Below, in pieces: positions 24,494-33,650 of a DNA stretch of 64,000 bases (its first letter is position 1; each line of letters opens with the position of its first letter). Source of the DNA: a bacterium (GTDB taxonomy: Bacteria; Electryoneota; Electryoneia; Electryoneales; Electryoneaceae); NCBI GenBank assembly GCA_028278125.1, contig JANQEY010000012.1, forward strand, positions 15,424-79,423. Reading direction: 5' to 3'. The notes beneath the pieces were generated by a model. It was not told the origin of the DNA and did no database searches. It worked only from the letters and a program-made list of their open reading frames with translations. Both the position numbers and the translations under genes were made by a program.

Positions 24494-24523
24494 GAAACGG
24501 CACTCTTTAAGAGTGCCGTTTTT
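24494..24523. terminator. Terminator after the tRNA cluster
   Basis: AAACGGCACTC, TTTAA loop, GAGTGCCGTTTTT. It ends the tRNA transcript, and on the other strand it lies just beyond the stop of the T9SS gene at 24559. A related hairpin follows the tRNA-Glu remnant at 28646. Confidence 0.9.
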
Positions 24524-24558
24524 CATTTTGAGGTTTACAAATATAGACCTTCGTAAGA

Positions 24559-26118
24559 CTATTTCATAAGTGTCATTTTTCTGACCTGCCTGAAGTTTTC
24601 CGTTTCAATACCACAGAAATATAAACCTGACGAAACCTCTTTAAGGTTCACAACCTGGCTGTGATATCCCGCCTTCATCGGTTGATCAAAGAGTTCTACC
24701 ACTTCTTCCCCGAGAATATTGTAAACCACCAGCTTTACATTGGAATTGATGGGAAGATCGAAATGAATCATTGTCTGTGCATTGAAGGGATTGGGATAGA
24801 CGGGGTATAAATTGAAATCCTGTGGTGTAAACAATACATGATCATGTACATCAACCTCATTGTATTCAAAAGCACCCATATCAGGAGCAGTGCCGAAGTA
24901 TTCATGAGGATCAAGCTTAACAATCGTGTCGTTTTCAACGACATACAGATCAATACCGGAATCGATACAGGGAGAGTCCACACGATCTAACCGATAATTA
25001 CCAGTATCCGGATGAACGAAACATGGAGGTTCATCAATGTTTTCAGCACCCCAAACAAGGGTTCCGTTATCATGTGTATCCACCCCGAGTTCGCCACCTT
25101 CAACATTCGAATAGTCAACAGTCAAAACACTTGGATCCGTTCCTGAAGAAAAGCCGATCTGATCTGGAATATTGTTCCAGAGGATATTATTGACAAATAC
25201 TGAATTGGAGGCGCCCCTGATACAGTATGCTCCACCCATGGTATGTGTAACGTTCCCATAGAACGTGCAATTTGAAACTTCAAGTCTGGATTCATAAGAT
25301 TCCAGGGCGCCCCCCAGCATTTCAGAACTGTTCATTGCAAACAGGCAACTTTTGATAACAGCAGTAGAATTTGTTGAAGCTCGAACAGCGCCCCCTCGTT
25401 CCGTTGATGTGTTTGAAGTAAACTGGCAACCTGTGATGACAGCGTCACAGTCTTCAAAAAGTTGGATTCCGCCTGAATTTCCAGCCAGGGCAGAGTTACC
25501 CTCAAAATCACAATCTAGAAATTCCAGGATACAGTCATCATATGTGTCAACTGCACCGCCGGAATATCCCGCGGTGTTGTTGGTAAACTCACAGTCTTCA
25601 AAAGTTGCGTCTGACATATAACATTGAATCGCACCTCCGTAATGCTGAGCTGTATTATCCCTGAAAATACAATTGGAAAACTCAACAGCAGAATTAGTAC
25701 AGAATAGAGCGCCTCCCCAGGTATCAGGATCAAATTCACCATCCCCTGTAGCTTTTCCATATTCCAGGACACAATGTTCAAGCCTGTTGCCTGCTGAAGT
25801 GAAGCGGAACCTTATACCATGCCAACCTTCTTCAGTATCATCCGGCGTGAATACAATTGCGTTGTCCGCGGTACCGATGGCCCCTAGTGTCCCGTAAACT
25901 ATAAATCTGTAGTATCCATCGAAAATGACATTTACACCCGGGCTGATCACCAGGCCTGAATCGGCATGAATCGTGATCTCACCCTGGATCCGGTACGGCG
26001 ATCCATCCGCGTTCCAGCTACCGGAAACATAACCAGCAGGAACCATGGTTTCTGCATTCGCAATCATGGCGAGTAGTATACATAACAGAGCGATTAGATA
26101 TGCTGAACACTTAGACAT
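24559..26118 (-). CDS. Secreted right-handed beta-helix protein with T9SS sorting domain
   Basis: 519 residues. Signal peptide 'MSKCSAYLIALLCILLAMIANA', then a parallel beta-helix of the choice-of-anchor-Q type. Coils repeat 'GGALFCTNSAVEFSNCIFRDNTA', with 'YGGAIQCYMSDATFEDCEF' and 'SGGAVDTYDDCILEFLDCDF' in the next turns. Conserved 'NNILWNNIPDQIG' and 'DSPCIDSG' follow. The T9SS domain is 'YPNPFNAQTMI' to 'KMTLMK'. Such helices bind or process polysaccharides, but no lyase residues are recognisable. It starts 12 bases after the stop of the gene at 26131 with GGGAGG as ribosome site: second gene of a two-gene operon. Confidence 0.9.
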   Translation of the reverse strand: MSKCSAYLIALLCILLAMIANAETMVPAGYVSGSWNADGSPYRIQGEITIHADSGLVISPGVNVIFDGYYRFIVYGTLGAIGTADNAIVFTPDDTEEGWHGIRFRFTSAGNRLEHCVLEYGKATGDGEFDPDTWGGALFCTNSAVEFSNCIFRDNTAQHYGGAIQCYMSDATFEDCEFTNNTAGYSGGAVDTYDDCILEFLDCDFEGNSALAGNSGGIQLFEDCDAVITGCQFTSNTSTERGGAVRASTNSTAVIKSCLFAMNSSEMLGGALESYESRLEVSNCTFYGNVTHTMGGAYCIRGASNSVFVNNILWNNIPDQIGFSSGTDPSVLTVDYSNVEGGELGVDTHDNGTLVWGAENIDEPPCFVHPDTGNYRLDRVDSPCIDSGIDLYVVENDTIVKLDPHEYFGTAPDMGAFEYNEVDVHDHVLFTPQDFNLYPVYPNPFNAQTMIHFDLPINSNVKLVVYNILGEEVVELFDQPMKAGYHSQVVNLKEVSSGLYFCGIETENFRQVRKMTLMK

Positions 26119-26130
26119 ACTGACCTCCCA

Positions 26131-28194
26131 TTATTTCATAAGAACCACTTTCTTAACATTCGACCATTTGCCTGAAACATTGGCCTGAACGAAATAAATC
26201 CCGGTGGACAAACCTGAACCTTCAAAGACGAATGTGTGAAAGCCCTGCCTGTGTGCCTGATCAGTCAAAACATTAACCTCTTCACCAAGAATATTGTAGA
26301 TACGTACTTTTAATTCTGAGGGCTGAGGTAATCCTATCACGATAGAAAGCGACTGGTTAAACGGGTTAGGGTGCGCGGAAACAATCGAGTAGTCTGCAGG
26401 GATTAAGGTTTGATATAAATTTTCTACATCGCTGGGTGAAATGAAGAGGAAAGTATCGCTGGCCCAGGTTCCTCCAGTATTGCTGTCTGTTGCACGGACT
26501 GTCCAGTAGTATTCCGTACCAAAATTAATGTTTAAATAATTAAAACTGGTTGTTTCGAGGCTGTCTGCTACCTGGAAAGCTGTTGACAGATCTGGGTTGG
26601 TGTCTAGCCAGACATCGTATCTTGGTGTATCGTCAGGATCGGGATCGGAAGATTCTGTCCAGCCTAAGGTTACCTCTAAACCAGCCAGTTCATTACCATC
26701 ATTGGGAGTCATCAGGTTAAACGCTACAGGCGGATCCGGAACATATATATTGAAAGACCACCCAAATTCAAATTCCCATGACCAGGTTGAATTTCCTTCA
26801 CTGTCAATTGCCTTTACACGCCAGTAAATGGTACTGTCATCAGGGAGTTCATCAATTTCAAGATCGTCTTCCTGAAATAACGCTACCAGATCAGTTATTA
26901 CAAAGGTGGTGTCTTCAGTTAGTTCAGAATATGTTTCGAAAAGTGGAAATTCACTGTCCAAAGACCAATCAAGGCGGTATGTTATAACATCACCTGTATC
27001 GGGATCTGTAGAACTGAACCAGGTAACAGATACAATATCCTGGTTAACTGTTTCACCATCTTCCGGAGAATAGAGATCAAATGGCAGGGGCGCGTTTCCT
27101 TTGTTTTCATAAATGACAACTTGATCTGCTGTCCAGGCAGTAGCCAGTACATCAATGTCGCCATCATTATCAATATCAACCAGTGAAAGATGACAGCAGT
27201 ATCCTGAGCTGTCATCGATCAGAAATTGTGTAAAATTCATGTCTCCATCATTTTCGAACCAGGAGATATTATCAGCCAGGGCCGCGCATGCAACCACATC
27301 CAGGTCACCATCGTTATCAATGTCTCCCGGCTTGGCACACACCGCACCGTTGTAATTATTGACTATATTATTTTCTTCAAATTCCTGAAAACCCTCATTT
27401 CTATACCAGTTTACATCATCTGCTACAAATCCCGTAGCCAGGATATCTAGATCACCGTCAACATCCAGGTCTTCCGTACAACACCAGCAGGCATTAGTTA
27501 AGCCATTGTCAATTAGATGCTCAGTAAAAACATTACCTATATTTTCAAACCAGCAGACTTCGTTATCCGCCCGTGAAGTGGCTACTATGTCGATATTTTC
27601 ATCTCCATCCAAATCAACGCCGTGTAGCCCCATATCAACCCAGACAAAATCGTTTGCAACTTCGTGTTCATTAATAAAAACTCCAGCTCCCTCATTTTCC
27701 CACCAGTCAATCGAGTTGTTATAAAAACCGCCCAAGATAATATCAAGATCACCATCATTATCCATGTCGATGACATCGCACCCAAATGCCCCTTCAGTGG
27801 TTGCAACAGTATGTTGCACGGTGAAATTCTCTTCGCCGTCATTTTCCCACCAGTTACATAAATCTGCTTCCCCGGCCGTCGTAACAAGATCAAGGTCTCC
27901 ATCGTTATCAATATCCGCCCCTTCTATCCAGTTAGCGCCGTCGTAATCCTCAGTTATGGAATGTGGTAAGAAGTTGCCCCCAATATTTTCCCACCATTTT
28001 AATTCATCACCATCATATGCTGATGCCAGGATATCGATATCGCCATCATCATCAAGATCACATGCGTGTACAATCCATGCACCGTCAAAATCCTCAGCGA
28101 TTATTTGTCTCTGGAAAACCGGTTGTGCATCTCCTATCGAATACATAATCATCAATAAGTATACCGTCAGTAATACCTTATTAAATCTCTTCAT
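26131..28194 (-). CDS. Secreted VCBS/FG-GAP repeat protein with T9SS sorting domain (paralogue 1)
   Basis: 687 residues. After a signal peptide (to about residue 23) there are about ten repeats of around 38 residues, each holding 'DLDDDGDIDI'-type calcium loops and a 'WWENDG' strand. Two fibronectin-III-like domains follow ('ITYRLDWSLDSEFPLFETYS', 'TPRYDVWLDTNPDLS'), then the T9SS domain 'HPNPFNQSLSI' to 'KVVLMK'. The ATG follows GGGAGGAG. It is a full-length tandem paralogue of the gene at 28711; the two are most alike in the sorting domain and in 'EVNVLTDQAH'. Function is probably surface binding; no enzyme motif is seen. Confidence 0.92.
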   Translation of the reverse strand: MKRFNKVLLTVYLLMIMYSIGDAQPVFQRQIIAEDFDGAWIVHACDLDDDGDIDILASAYDGDELKWWENIGGNFLPHSITEDYDGANWIEGADIDNDGDLDLVTTAGEADLCNWWENDGEENFTVQHTVATTEGAFGCDVIDMDNDGDLDIILGGFYNNSIDWWENEGAGVFINEHEVANDFVWVDMGLHGVDLDGDENIDIVATSRADNEVCWFENIGNVFTEHLIDNGLTNACWCCTEDLDVDGDLDILATGFVADDVNWYRNEGFQEFEENNIVNNYNGAVCAKPGDIDNDGDLDVVACAALADNISWFENDGDMNFTQFLIDDSSGYCCHLSLVDIDNDGDIDVLATAWTADQVVIYENKGNAPLPFDLYSPEDGETVNQDIVSVTWFSSTDPDTGDVITYRLDWSLDSEFPLFETYSELTEDTTFVITDLVALFQEDDLEIDELPDDSTIYWRVKAIDSEGNSTWSWEFEFGWSFNIYVPDPPVAFNLMTPNDGNELAGLEVTLGWTESSDPDPDDTPRYDVWLDTNPDLSTAFQVADSLETTSFNYLNINFGTEYYWTVRATDSNTGGTWASDTFLFISPSDVENLYQTLIPADYSIVSAHPNPFNQSLSIVIGLPQPSELKVRIYNILGEEVNVLTDQAHRQGFHTFVFEGSGLSTGIYFVQANVSGKWSNVKKVVLMK

Positions 28195-28592
28195 CTTGCG
28201 TCTCCTCCCCGTTATTCTCCGGTTACACCTCTATTTCACACAAGAGGAAATTCACCCAGTAAGAGTGTTTACCTCTGCATCTGCATTTTAAAGCCGCATT
28301 TGAAAAACTATATACACGATCTAATTAAGAATCAGCTGATAATTATCAGTTATTATTAAACTTATTCATAATTAACAGCAGTAAGAGGAAAGCCTCTGAA
28401 GCATCTGAAGAAATTCTTTGAAGAAGAAGTACACGTGTTCCCCCTGAATGCCGGGTGAACCAGTGCCTGGTGTAGATCAAGCAAAGTTAAGATATCCAAA
28501 TGAAAAGCTAAAATGCAACATAAAAAGAGTAATAATAAATAATTAACTAAGTAATACCACTGAAACTGCATGATCCAATTGCCAGGTGTCAA
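28195..28592. other. Upstream region of paralogue 1, with parts shared with paralogue 2
   Basis: No gene. Around 28434-28461 it reads GTTCCCCCTGAATGCC followed by GGGTGAACCA; the region upstream of paralogue 2 has GTTCCCCTTAATGTC and AGGTGAACCA at 30985-31010. ATTAAAC...ACAGCAG-TAGAGGAA is also shared. This marks the two upstream regions as duplicated together with the genes, and the best-kept part may be a regulatory site. Confidence 0.55.
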
Positions 28593-28645
28593 AACCTTGG
28601 ATTTTCATCCCGGCAACAGGGATACGATTCCCCTTGGGGTCACAT
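28593..28645 (+). pseudogene. Truncated tRNA-Glu remnant
   Basis: Matches the tRNA-Glu at 24418 from the anticodon stem to the 3' end (CATCCCGGCAACAGGG, then GATTCCCCTTGGGGTCACA) with several substitutions, one in the T loop. The acceptor 5' strand and D arm are missing, so it cannot fold into a tRNA. It is followed by a related terminator. Confidence 0.88.
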
Positions 28646-28678
28646 AAAACCGGCACTCTTTTTGAGTGCCGGTTTTGC
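28646..28678. terminator. Terminator between paralogue 2 and the tRNA remnant
   Basis: AAAACCGGCACTC, TTTTT, GAGTGCCGGTTTTG. Counterpart of the hairpin at 24494, with compensating G-C changes at the stem base. On the minus strand it ends paralogue 2, whose stop is at 28711. Confidence 0.85.
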
Positions 28679-28710
28679 TTATATATGATCGTTCTACTTT
28701 TACTGGAAAG

Positions 28711-30777
28711 CTATTTCATCAAAACCACTTTTCTTACATCCGACCATTTACCTGAAACGTTGGCTTGAATGAAATAAATACCGGTGGACAAACCGGCTGC
28801 TTCAAAGACAAATGTGTGATATCCCTGGCTGTGTGCCTGATCGGTCAACATGTTGACCTCTTCACCAAGAATATTGTAGATACGGACTTTTAATTCAGAT
28901 GGTTGCGGTAATCCGATAACAACCGATAATGTTTGATTAAAAGGATTCGGGTGCGCAGACTCGATTGAATATTTTGTCGGAACCATCGAGTTAAACAAAT
29001 CATCCACGTCGTTTAACGGTGTACTGAAATGGAAGGTGTCACTTGCCCAGGTTCCTTCGGTATTATTGTCCGTAGCACGGACTGTCCAGTAATATTCAGA
29101 AGCCCAATCAAGGTTTATGTAGTAATAATTGGTTGTATCAACACTATCAGCAATTTGAAAAGCTGATGATAAATCCGGGTTGACATCAAGCCAGACATCA
29201 TATCGTGGAGTATTATCAGGATCAGGATCTAGCGATTCTGTCCAATTGAATGCTACTCTCAAGAGTTCCAGGTTATCTCCATCAGGAGGTAATAACAAGT
29301 TGAAAGGTCCCGGTGGATCGGGCGTCGATACCATAAAAGTCCAACCGGTATTTCCGGCGGTCGACCACGCTCCAGCTCCATTGCTATCTATTACCTTTAC
29401 ACGCCAGTAGATTGTCGAATTCTCCGGAAGATCGTCAATTTCATGATCATTTTCCCTTAACAACGCTGCAAGATCTTCTATTACATAAGTAGTGTCTTCC
29501 GTGAGACCTGAATAAGTCTCCTCCTCAGGAAAACTTCCATCCAATGACCATTCAACCTCGTAGATCAGTGTATCTCCCGGATCAATATCCGATGAACTGA
29601 ACCATGTAACAGGTACGACGTGCTGTTCTAATATCGAGCCATCTTCAGGGGAATACAGGTCAAAAGGCTCAGGAGCATTTCCAACATTCTCGTACAACCT
29701 GATCTGGTCAGCGAGTAATCCCGCTGCGACTATATCAAGGTCTTCATCTCCATCCATATCAATAATTTCGAAATTATAGACACCCGTTAATTCATTTTCT
29801 ATAACATGCTGTGCAAAATTCTCGTTCCCATCATTCTCCAACCACCTGATACTGCCAGCGAGACGTGCGCAAGCAACAATATCCAGATCGCCATCATCGT
29901 CCATGTCTGCTGTTTTTATGCAGATTGCGCCATTAAACTCTTCCATTATAGTTGTTTCTGTAAAATTCTGTGCTCCATCATTCAAATACAGATTGATTTC
30001 GTCCTCGATAAATCCTGCTGCCAGGATATCCAGGTCGTCATCTTCATCTAAATCTACGGTATAACCCCATCTCGCATTAATCAATGAGTCACTGATAATG
30101 TGCTCTGTGTATACCTGTTCGCCGTCATTTTCAAACCAGACAAGTTTATCGCCATCCCTGGCCGTGGCTACTACGTCGATATCTTCGTCGCCGTCGAGGT
30201 CAACCCCGTGAAGTCCAACGTCAACCCCCATCGCGGAGTCGCTGATTACGTTCGATTCATTGAAATTATTTGTGCCGTCATTTTCCCACCATTTTATTGT
30301 GTTGGAGTCAAATCCCCCTAGCAATATATCAAGGTCATCATCTCCATCCATATCAACGACATCGCAGCCGAACGCACCATCGAGGTCGTCAATTGTATGT
30401 TCCGTGAAAACCTGGTCCCCGTCATTTTCCCACCATGTACACATATTACCCAGGAAAGCAGTAGTGACAATATCAAGGTCATCATCGTTATCGAGATCTA
30501 CCGCTTGTACCCAACACGCTCCATCGTATTGATCAGCTATGATATGTTCTATGAAAGCTTCGCCATCATTTTCCCACCATCCGATCTGATCACTTTCATA
30601 ACCTGATGCCAGAACGTCGATGTCTCCGTCCTGGTCAAGGTCTACAGCATCGATAATCCATGCGCCGTCAAAGTTCGGCTCAATTACACGTTCCAGGAAA
30701 GCAAGTTCAGCATAACCTGTTGAGCAAAGAAGAATTAAGAGGCATCCTGTAAAAAACCTTCTCATGATCTCCTTCAT
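28711..30777 (-). CDS. Secreted VCBS/FG-GAP repeat protein with T9SS sorting domain (paralogue 2)
   Basis: 688 residues with the same layout as the gene at 26131: signal peptide, about ten calcium-loop repeats ('DLDQDGDIDVLASG', 'DMDGDDDLDILLGG', 'DLDEDDDLDILAAG') alternating with 'WWENDG', two fibronectin-III-like domains, and the T9SS domain 'HPNPFNQTLSV' to 'KVVLMK'. The start at 30777 is supported by GGGAGGAG eight bases upstream; the second ATG at 30765 has its Shine-Dalgarno too close. Repeats align blade for blade with paralogue 1. Transcribed alone and ended by the hairpin at 28646. Confidence 0.92.
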   Translation of the reverse strand: MKEIMRRFFTGCLLILLCSTGYAELAFLERVIEPNFDGAWIIDAVDLDQDGDIDVLASGYESDQIGWWENDGEAFIEHIIADQYDGACWVQAVDLDNDDDLDIVTTAFLGNMCTWWENDGDQVFTEHTIDDLDGAFGCDVVDMDGDDDLDILLGGFDSNTIKWWENDGTNNFNESNVISDSAMGVDVGLHGVDLDGDEDIDVVATARDGDKLVWFENDGEQVYTEHIISDSLINARWGYTVDLDEDDDLDILAAGFIEDEINLYLNDGAQNFTETTIMEEFNGAICIKTADMDDDGDLDIVACARLAGSIRWLENDGNENFAQHVIENELTGVYNFEIIDMDGDEDLDIVAAGLLADQIRLYENVGNAPEPFDLYSPEDGSILEQHVVPVTWFSSSDIDPGDTLIYEVEWSLDGSFPEEETYSGLTEDTTYVIEDLAALLRENDHEIDDLPENSTIYWRVKVIDSNGAGAWSTAGNTGWTFMVSTPDPPGPFNLLLPPDGDNLELLRVAFNWTESLDPDPDNTPRYDVWLDVNPDLSSAFQIADSVDTTNYYYINLDWASEYYWTVRATDNNTEGTWASDTFHFSTPLNDVDDLFNSMVPTKYSIESAHPNPFNQTLSVVIGLPQPSELKVRIYNILGEEVNMLTDQAHSQGYHTFVFEAAGLSTGIYFIQANVSGKWSDVRKVVLMK

Positions 30778-31219
30778 CTTATTTCTCCTCCCATAATCAC
30801 TTCTAATACATTAAAATTTGTTAAAAAATATATCTTAACTGAGCATTTTCTCTTCTACAGAATACTTGTTTCCCACAATTTTGAAATTACGATTAAAACG
30901 AGCTAAATCGTTAATATTAAACATGATTTCTTACAGCAGATAGAGGAATTCATCGTTGAAATACTCAGATGACGAAGTTCTCGTTCCCCTTAATGTCAGG
31001 TGAACCATCTTCGATGTGAATCATGTATTTGTAAATATAGTTATAAAATAGACATATAAAAATGCCGCTGAGGAGAATTATCGAAAAAACAAAATTCATC
31101 TAATCGCTATTAAATGTCGGATTATTTATAGTGTATCATTTAGTCCTGAAGTTATGAATTTAAAATGATGTATGTTTAAAGTAGATCATGTTTGTATTTT
31201 AGAGAGGTGATAGCTTAAC
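30778..31219. other. Divergent gap between paralogue 2 and the sulfotransferase
   Basis: AT-rich and gene-free. The left 240 bases resemble the region upstream of paralogue 1 (GTTCCCC...GGTGAACCA). The right part must hold the sulfotransferase promoter, but no consensus pair stands out. Confidence 0.5.
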
Positions 31220-32143
31220 TTGTCGACTGGAAATAAATCACAGGCTCCAATGGACACCTTACTGACCGCCAAAAAGATCGCGCGAAAGTTAAAAGTTCCC
31301 CGAGAAATACGTGTCAAGGGAAGGAATCTGCTGCTAATGGCACGGTTGCTTTCCCAGGGGCAACGAGTTCTGCCGGACTTCATGCTGATAGGAGCTCAAA
31401 AAGGCGGCACATCCTCACTGTTTCTGAACCTTCTGCATCATCCCGAGGTAATTCCTCCCCTGCATAAGGAGATGTTTTTCTTTGATGATTTTTATGATAA
31501 AGGACTTCGCTGGTACCTGGCTCATTTTCCACAGCGGACAGAACTTGAAAACCATCGAGGTAAAATAAATCGTTGCCCGGCTACTTGTGACGGGACAATA
31601 ACGTACCTGACTCATCCACTCGCTCCCTCCCGTATTCGTGAACATGTACCCGGTGCAAGGTTCCTGGTTTTGTTGAGGAATCCCGTAAATCGTGCCTATT
31701 CCCATTACAGGCATATGATAAGAGACCGGTTTGAAACGAGAGAGTTTTCAAAAATTATCAACTGGGAATATGAACATCTCCAACCGTTGTTTTACGATAA
31801 AAACTATCCCGACAAATTGGAGGATCCTCATTTCGCACTGAATACAAGGTATTTGTCACGTGGATTATACGCGATTCATCTTAGACGATGGTTTAAGTAT
31901 TTTCCTCGCGAACAATTTTACATTATTGAAAATAAAAACTATTTCGCCAACGAAGATGCCGAGTTTCAATCAATACTGAGATTTCTTGGGCTTTCAGAAT
32001 GGAAGCCGGAAAAGCACGAAAAAATAAATGTTGGAACCTATCGTTCCCCAATGCCCGATAATGACAGGGAACTCCTGGAAGATTTCTTTAAGCCACACAA
32101 TGAAGACCTGAATAAGCTGCTGAAGTGGGATACTGATTGGTAA
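31220..32143 (+). CDS. Sulfotransferase family protein
   Basis: Transfers sulfate from PAPS to a hydroxyl or amine of a carbohydrate or lipid. The 307 residues contain the PAPS 5'-phosphosulfate loop 'FMLIGAQKGGTSSLFLNLL', the 'HPEVIPPLHKEMFFFD' segment and the 3'-phosphate site 'GARFLVLLRNPVNRAYSHYRHMIR', as in heparan-sulfate-type enzymes. There is no signal peptide. The start is TTG 31220, ten bases after GAGGTGA; the first ATG (31250) would lose ten residues without effect on the domain. It may modify an exported polysaccharide; no glycosyltransferase is adjacent. Confidence 0.92.
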   Translation: MSTGNKSQAPMDTLLTAKKIARKLKVPREIRVKGRNLLLMARLLSQGQRVLPDFMLIGAQKGGTSSLFLNLLHHPEVIPPLHKEMFFFDDFYDKGLRWYLAHFPQRTELENHRGKINRCPATCDGTITYLTHPLAPSRIREHVPGARFLVLLRNPVNRAYSHYRHMIRDRFETREFSKIINWEYEHLQPLFYDKNYPDKLEDPHFALNTRYLSRGLYAIHLRRWFKYFPREQFYIIENKNYFANEDAEFQSILRFLGLSEWKPEKHEKINVGTYRSPMPDNDRELLEDFFKPHNEDLNKLLKWDTDW

Positions 32144-32327
32144 GATCCACTTCTATCCCCTGGTAACATTTCAGTGGAAAACTGATTCATTTTCCTATCG
32201 GGATACTCTCTGCTTGGAGATATATTGTGACCTTAGTACATTTAAGGTTTATGTAACTTTGGGAAATAAATCAGAATATTTGATTGAATTCATGAGCAGA
32301 TTATAAAAAACTATTTTGGAGAATATA

Positions 32328-33605
32328 TTGAAGAAATCTATCCTTATTTTACTGCTGATAATCATTCCTATTGCATTCGTTTACAGCCAGGGATTTGTAC
32401 TGAACGACACCATGTACAGCGCAGCGTTGGTGGAAGACCGCCTGGTAGATGTATACCTTCCCGTGGGATATGACCACCAGGATGAGGAAACAAGGTACCC
32501 GGTGATTTATTTCCTTCACGGCCTTGGACTTGACCAGGACAGCTACCCTGGCCTGATCCAGATTCTGGACCAGGGAATAGGTACGGATATAGAACCGGTT
32601 ATTGTTGTAAAACCAAGTTCTTATGTGGAACCTTTCCAGGGAAGTTTTTACACGAACTCCATACTTAACGGAAATTTCGAAGACTATATCGTTGATGACT
32701 TAGTGGAATATATTGATAATACTTACAATACAATCGCTGACAGAAGTAAAAGATGCCTGATGGGGCATTCAATGGGTGGTTATGGAGCTGTCAAACTTGC
32801 GATGTACCACCAGGATAAGTTTTCCGGTGTTGCCAGCCATAGCGGAACCCTGGCTACCGATGCAGTCTATGATGATGTAATTTTATCAATTCTCCAGGAA
32901 AACGGTGGATCAGGCCCATTCGATCCGGAAGCCGGTTTTTTCACACTTGCCATGTATGCCTATTCAGCCGCGTTTTCCCCAAACCTGGATAATCCACCCT
33001 ATTTTGTTGATCTCCCGATAGATGACGAGGGAAATATGATAGATTCGGTGTTTTCGATCTGGCTGGCGCACGACGTTGCGACTATTGCCAGGGACCATCT
33101 CACCAATTCTGACCTGTCAATATACCTGGATTGTGGTATCCAGGACGAACGCTTTTGTTTTGGACAGAACAACGCATATTCTGATACTCTGAACGCCATA
33201 GGAATTGATCATGAATACCAGATTTATACAGGTGGACATTCAGATCTCCTTTTGGAGAGATTCCCTATCTCCCTGACGTTCCTGGATTCACTTTTCCAGG
33301 TGGAAACCGGTGTAGATTTTGACAATGAATTGCTGCCTTCGTCATACGTGGTGACTCCCCCGTATCCCAACCCATTTAATGCTTCAACAAGTATTTCATT
33401 GTATCTCCCCCAGAGATCGTATGTATCGGTTAGAGTGTTTAATATTCTTGGTGAACAGGTTGGATTTGTTGCCGACAACTGGTTCAACGAAGGAAAAGTA
33501 GTTCTTCCTTTTAATGCCGGTGATTTATCAAGTGGTTCCTATTATTTCCAGGTATTCAGCCCGGGAAGAATTAATTCGACCCATGCTACCGTTCATTTAA
33601 AATAA
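32328..33605 (+). CDS. Secreted esterase (alpha/beta hydrolase) with T9SS sorting domain
   Basis: About 425 residues. Signal peptide 'KKSILILLLIIIPIAFVYS'. The esterase-D/feruloyl-esterase-like fold is shown by 'VDVYLPVGYDHQ', the oxyanion strand 'YPVIYFLHGLG' and nucleophile Ser148 in 'LMGHSMGGYGAVKLA'. The acid is probably in 'SIYLDCGIQDE', the His in 'IYTGGHSDLLLERF'. The T9SS domain is 'YPNPFNASTSI' to 'ATVHLK', slightly divergent. The start is TTG 32328, six bases after TTTGGAG. Likely deacylates an extracellular ester, for example on plant or microbial polysaccharide. Confidence 0.9.
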   Translation: MKKSILILLLIIIPIAFVYSQGFVLNDTMYSAALVEDRLVDVYLPVGYDHQDEETRYPVIYFLHGLGLDQDSYPGLIQILDQGIGTDIEPVIVVKPSSYVEPFQGSFYTNSILNGNFEDYIVDDLVEYIDNTYNTIADRSKRCLMGHSMGGYGAVKLAMYHQDKFSGVASHSGTLATDAVYDDVILSILQENGGSGPFDPEAGFFTLAMYAYSAAFSPNLDNPPYFVDLPIDDEGNMIDSVFSIWLAHDVATIARDHLTNSDLSIYLDCGIQDERFCFGQNNAYSDTLNAIGIDHEYQIYTGGHSDLLLERFPISLTFLDSLFQVETGVDFDNELLPSSYVVTPPYPNPFNASTSISLYLPQRSYVSVRVFNILGEQVGFVADNWFNEGKVVLPFNAGDLSSGSYYFQVFSPGRINSTHATVHLK

Positions 33606-33650
33606 TCATTTTCGATTAAAGCCTGATTATTGATAAAACAAGGTTTCCAA

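Noticed and set aside
24418..28645. Complete integrative island bounded by tRNA-Glu direct repeats
   Set aside because: No integrase, recombinase or phage gene lies between the repeats, and the right copy extends past the tRNA to include a terminator. A segmental duplication explains it equally well, so I report the repeat but not an island.
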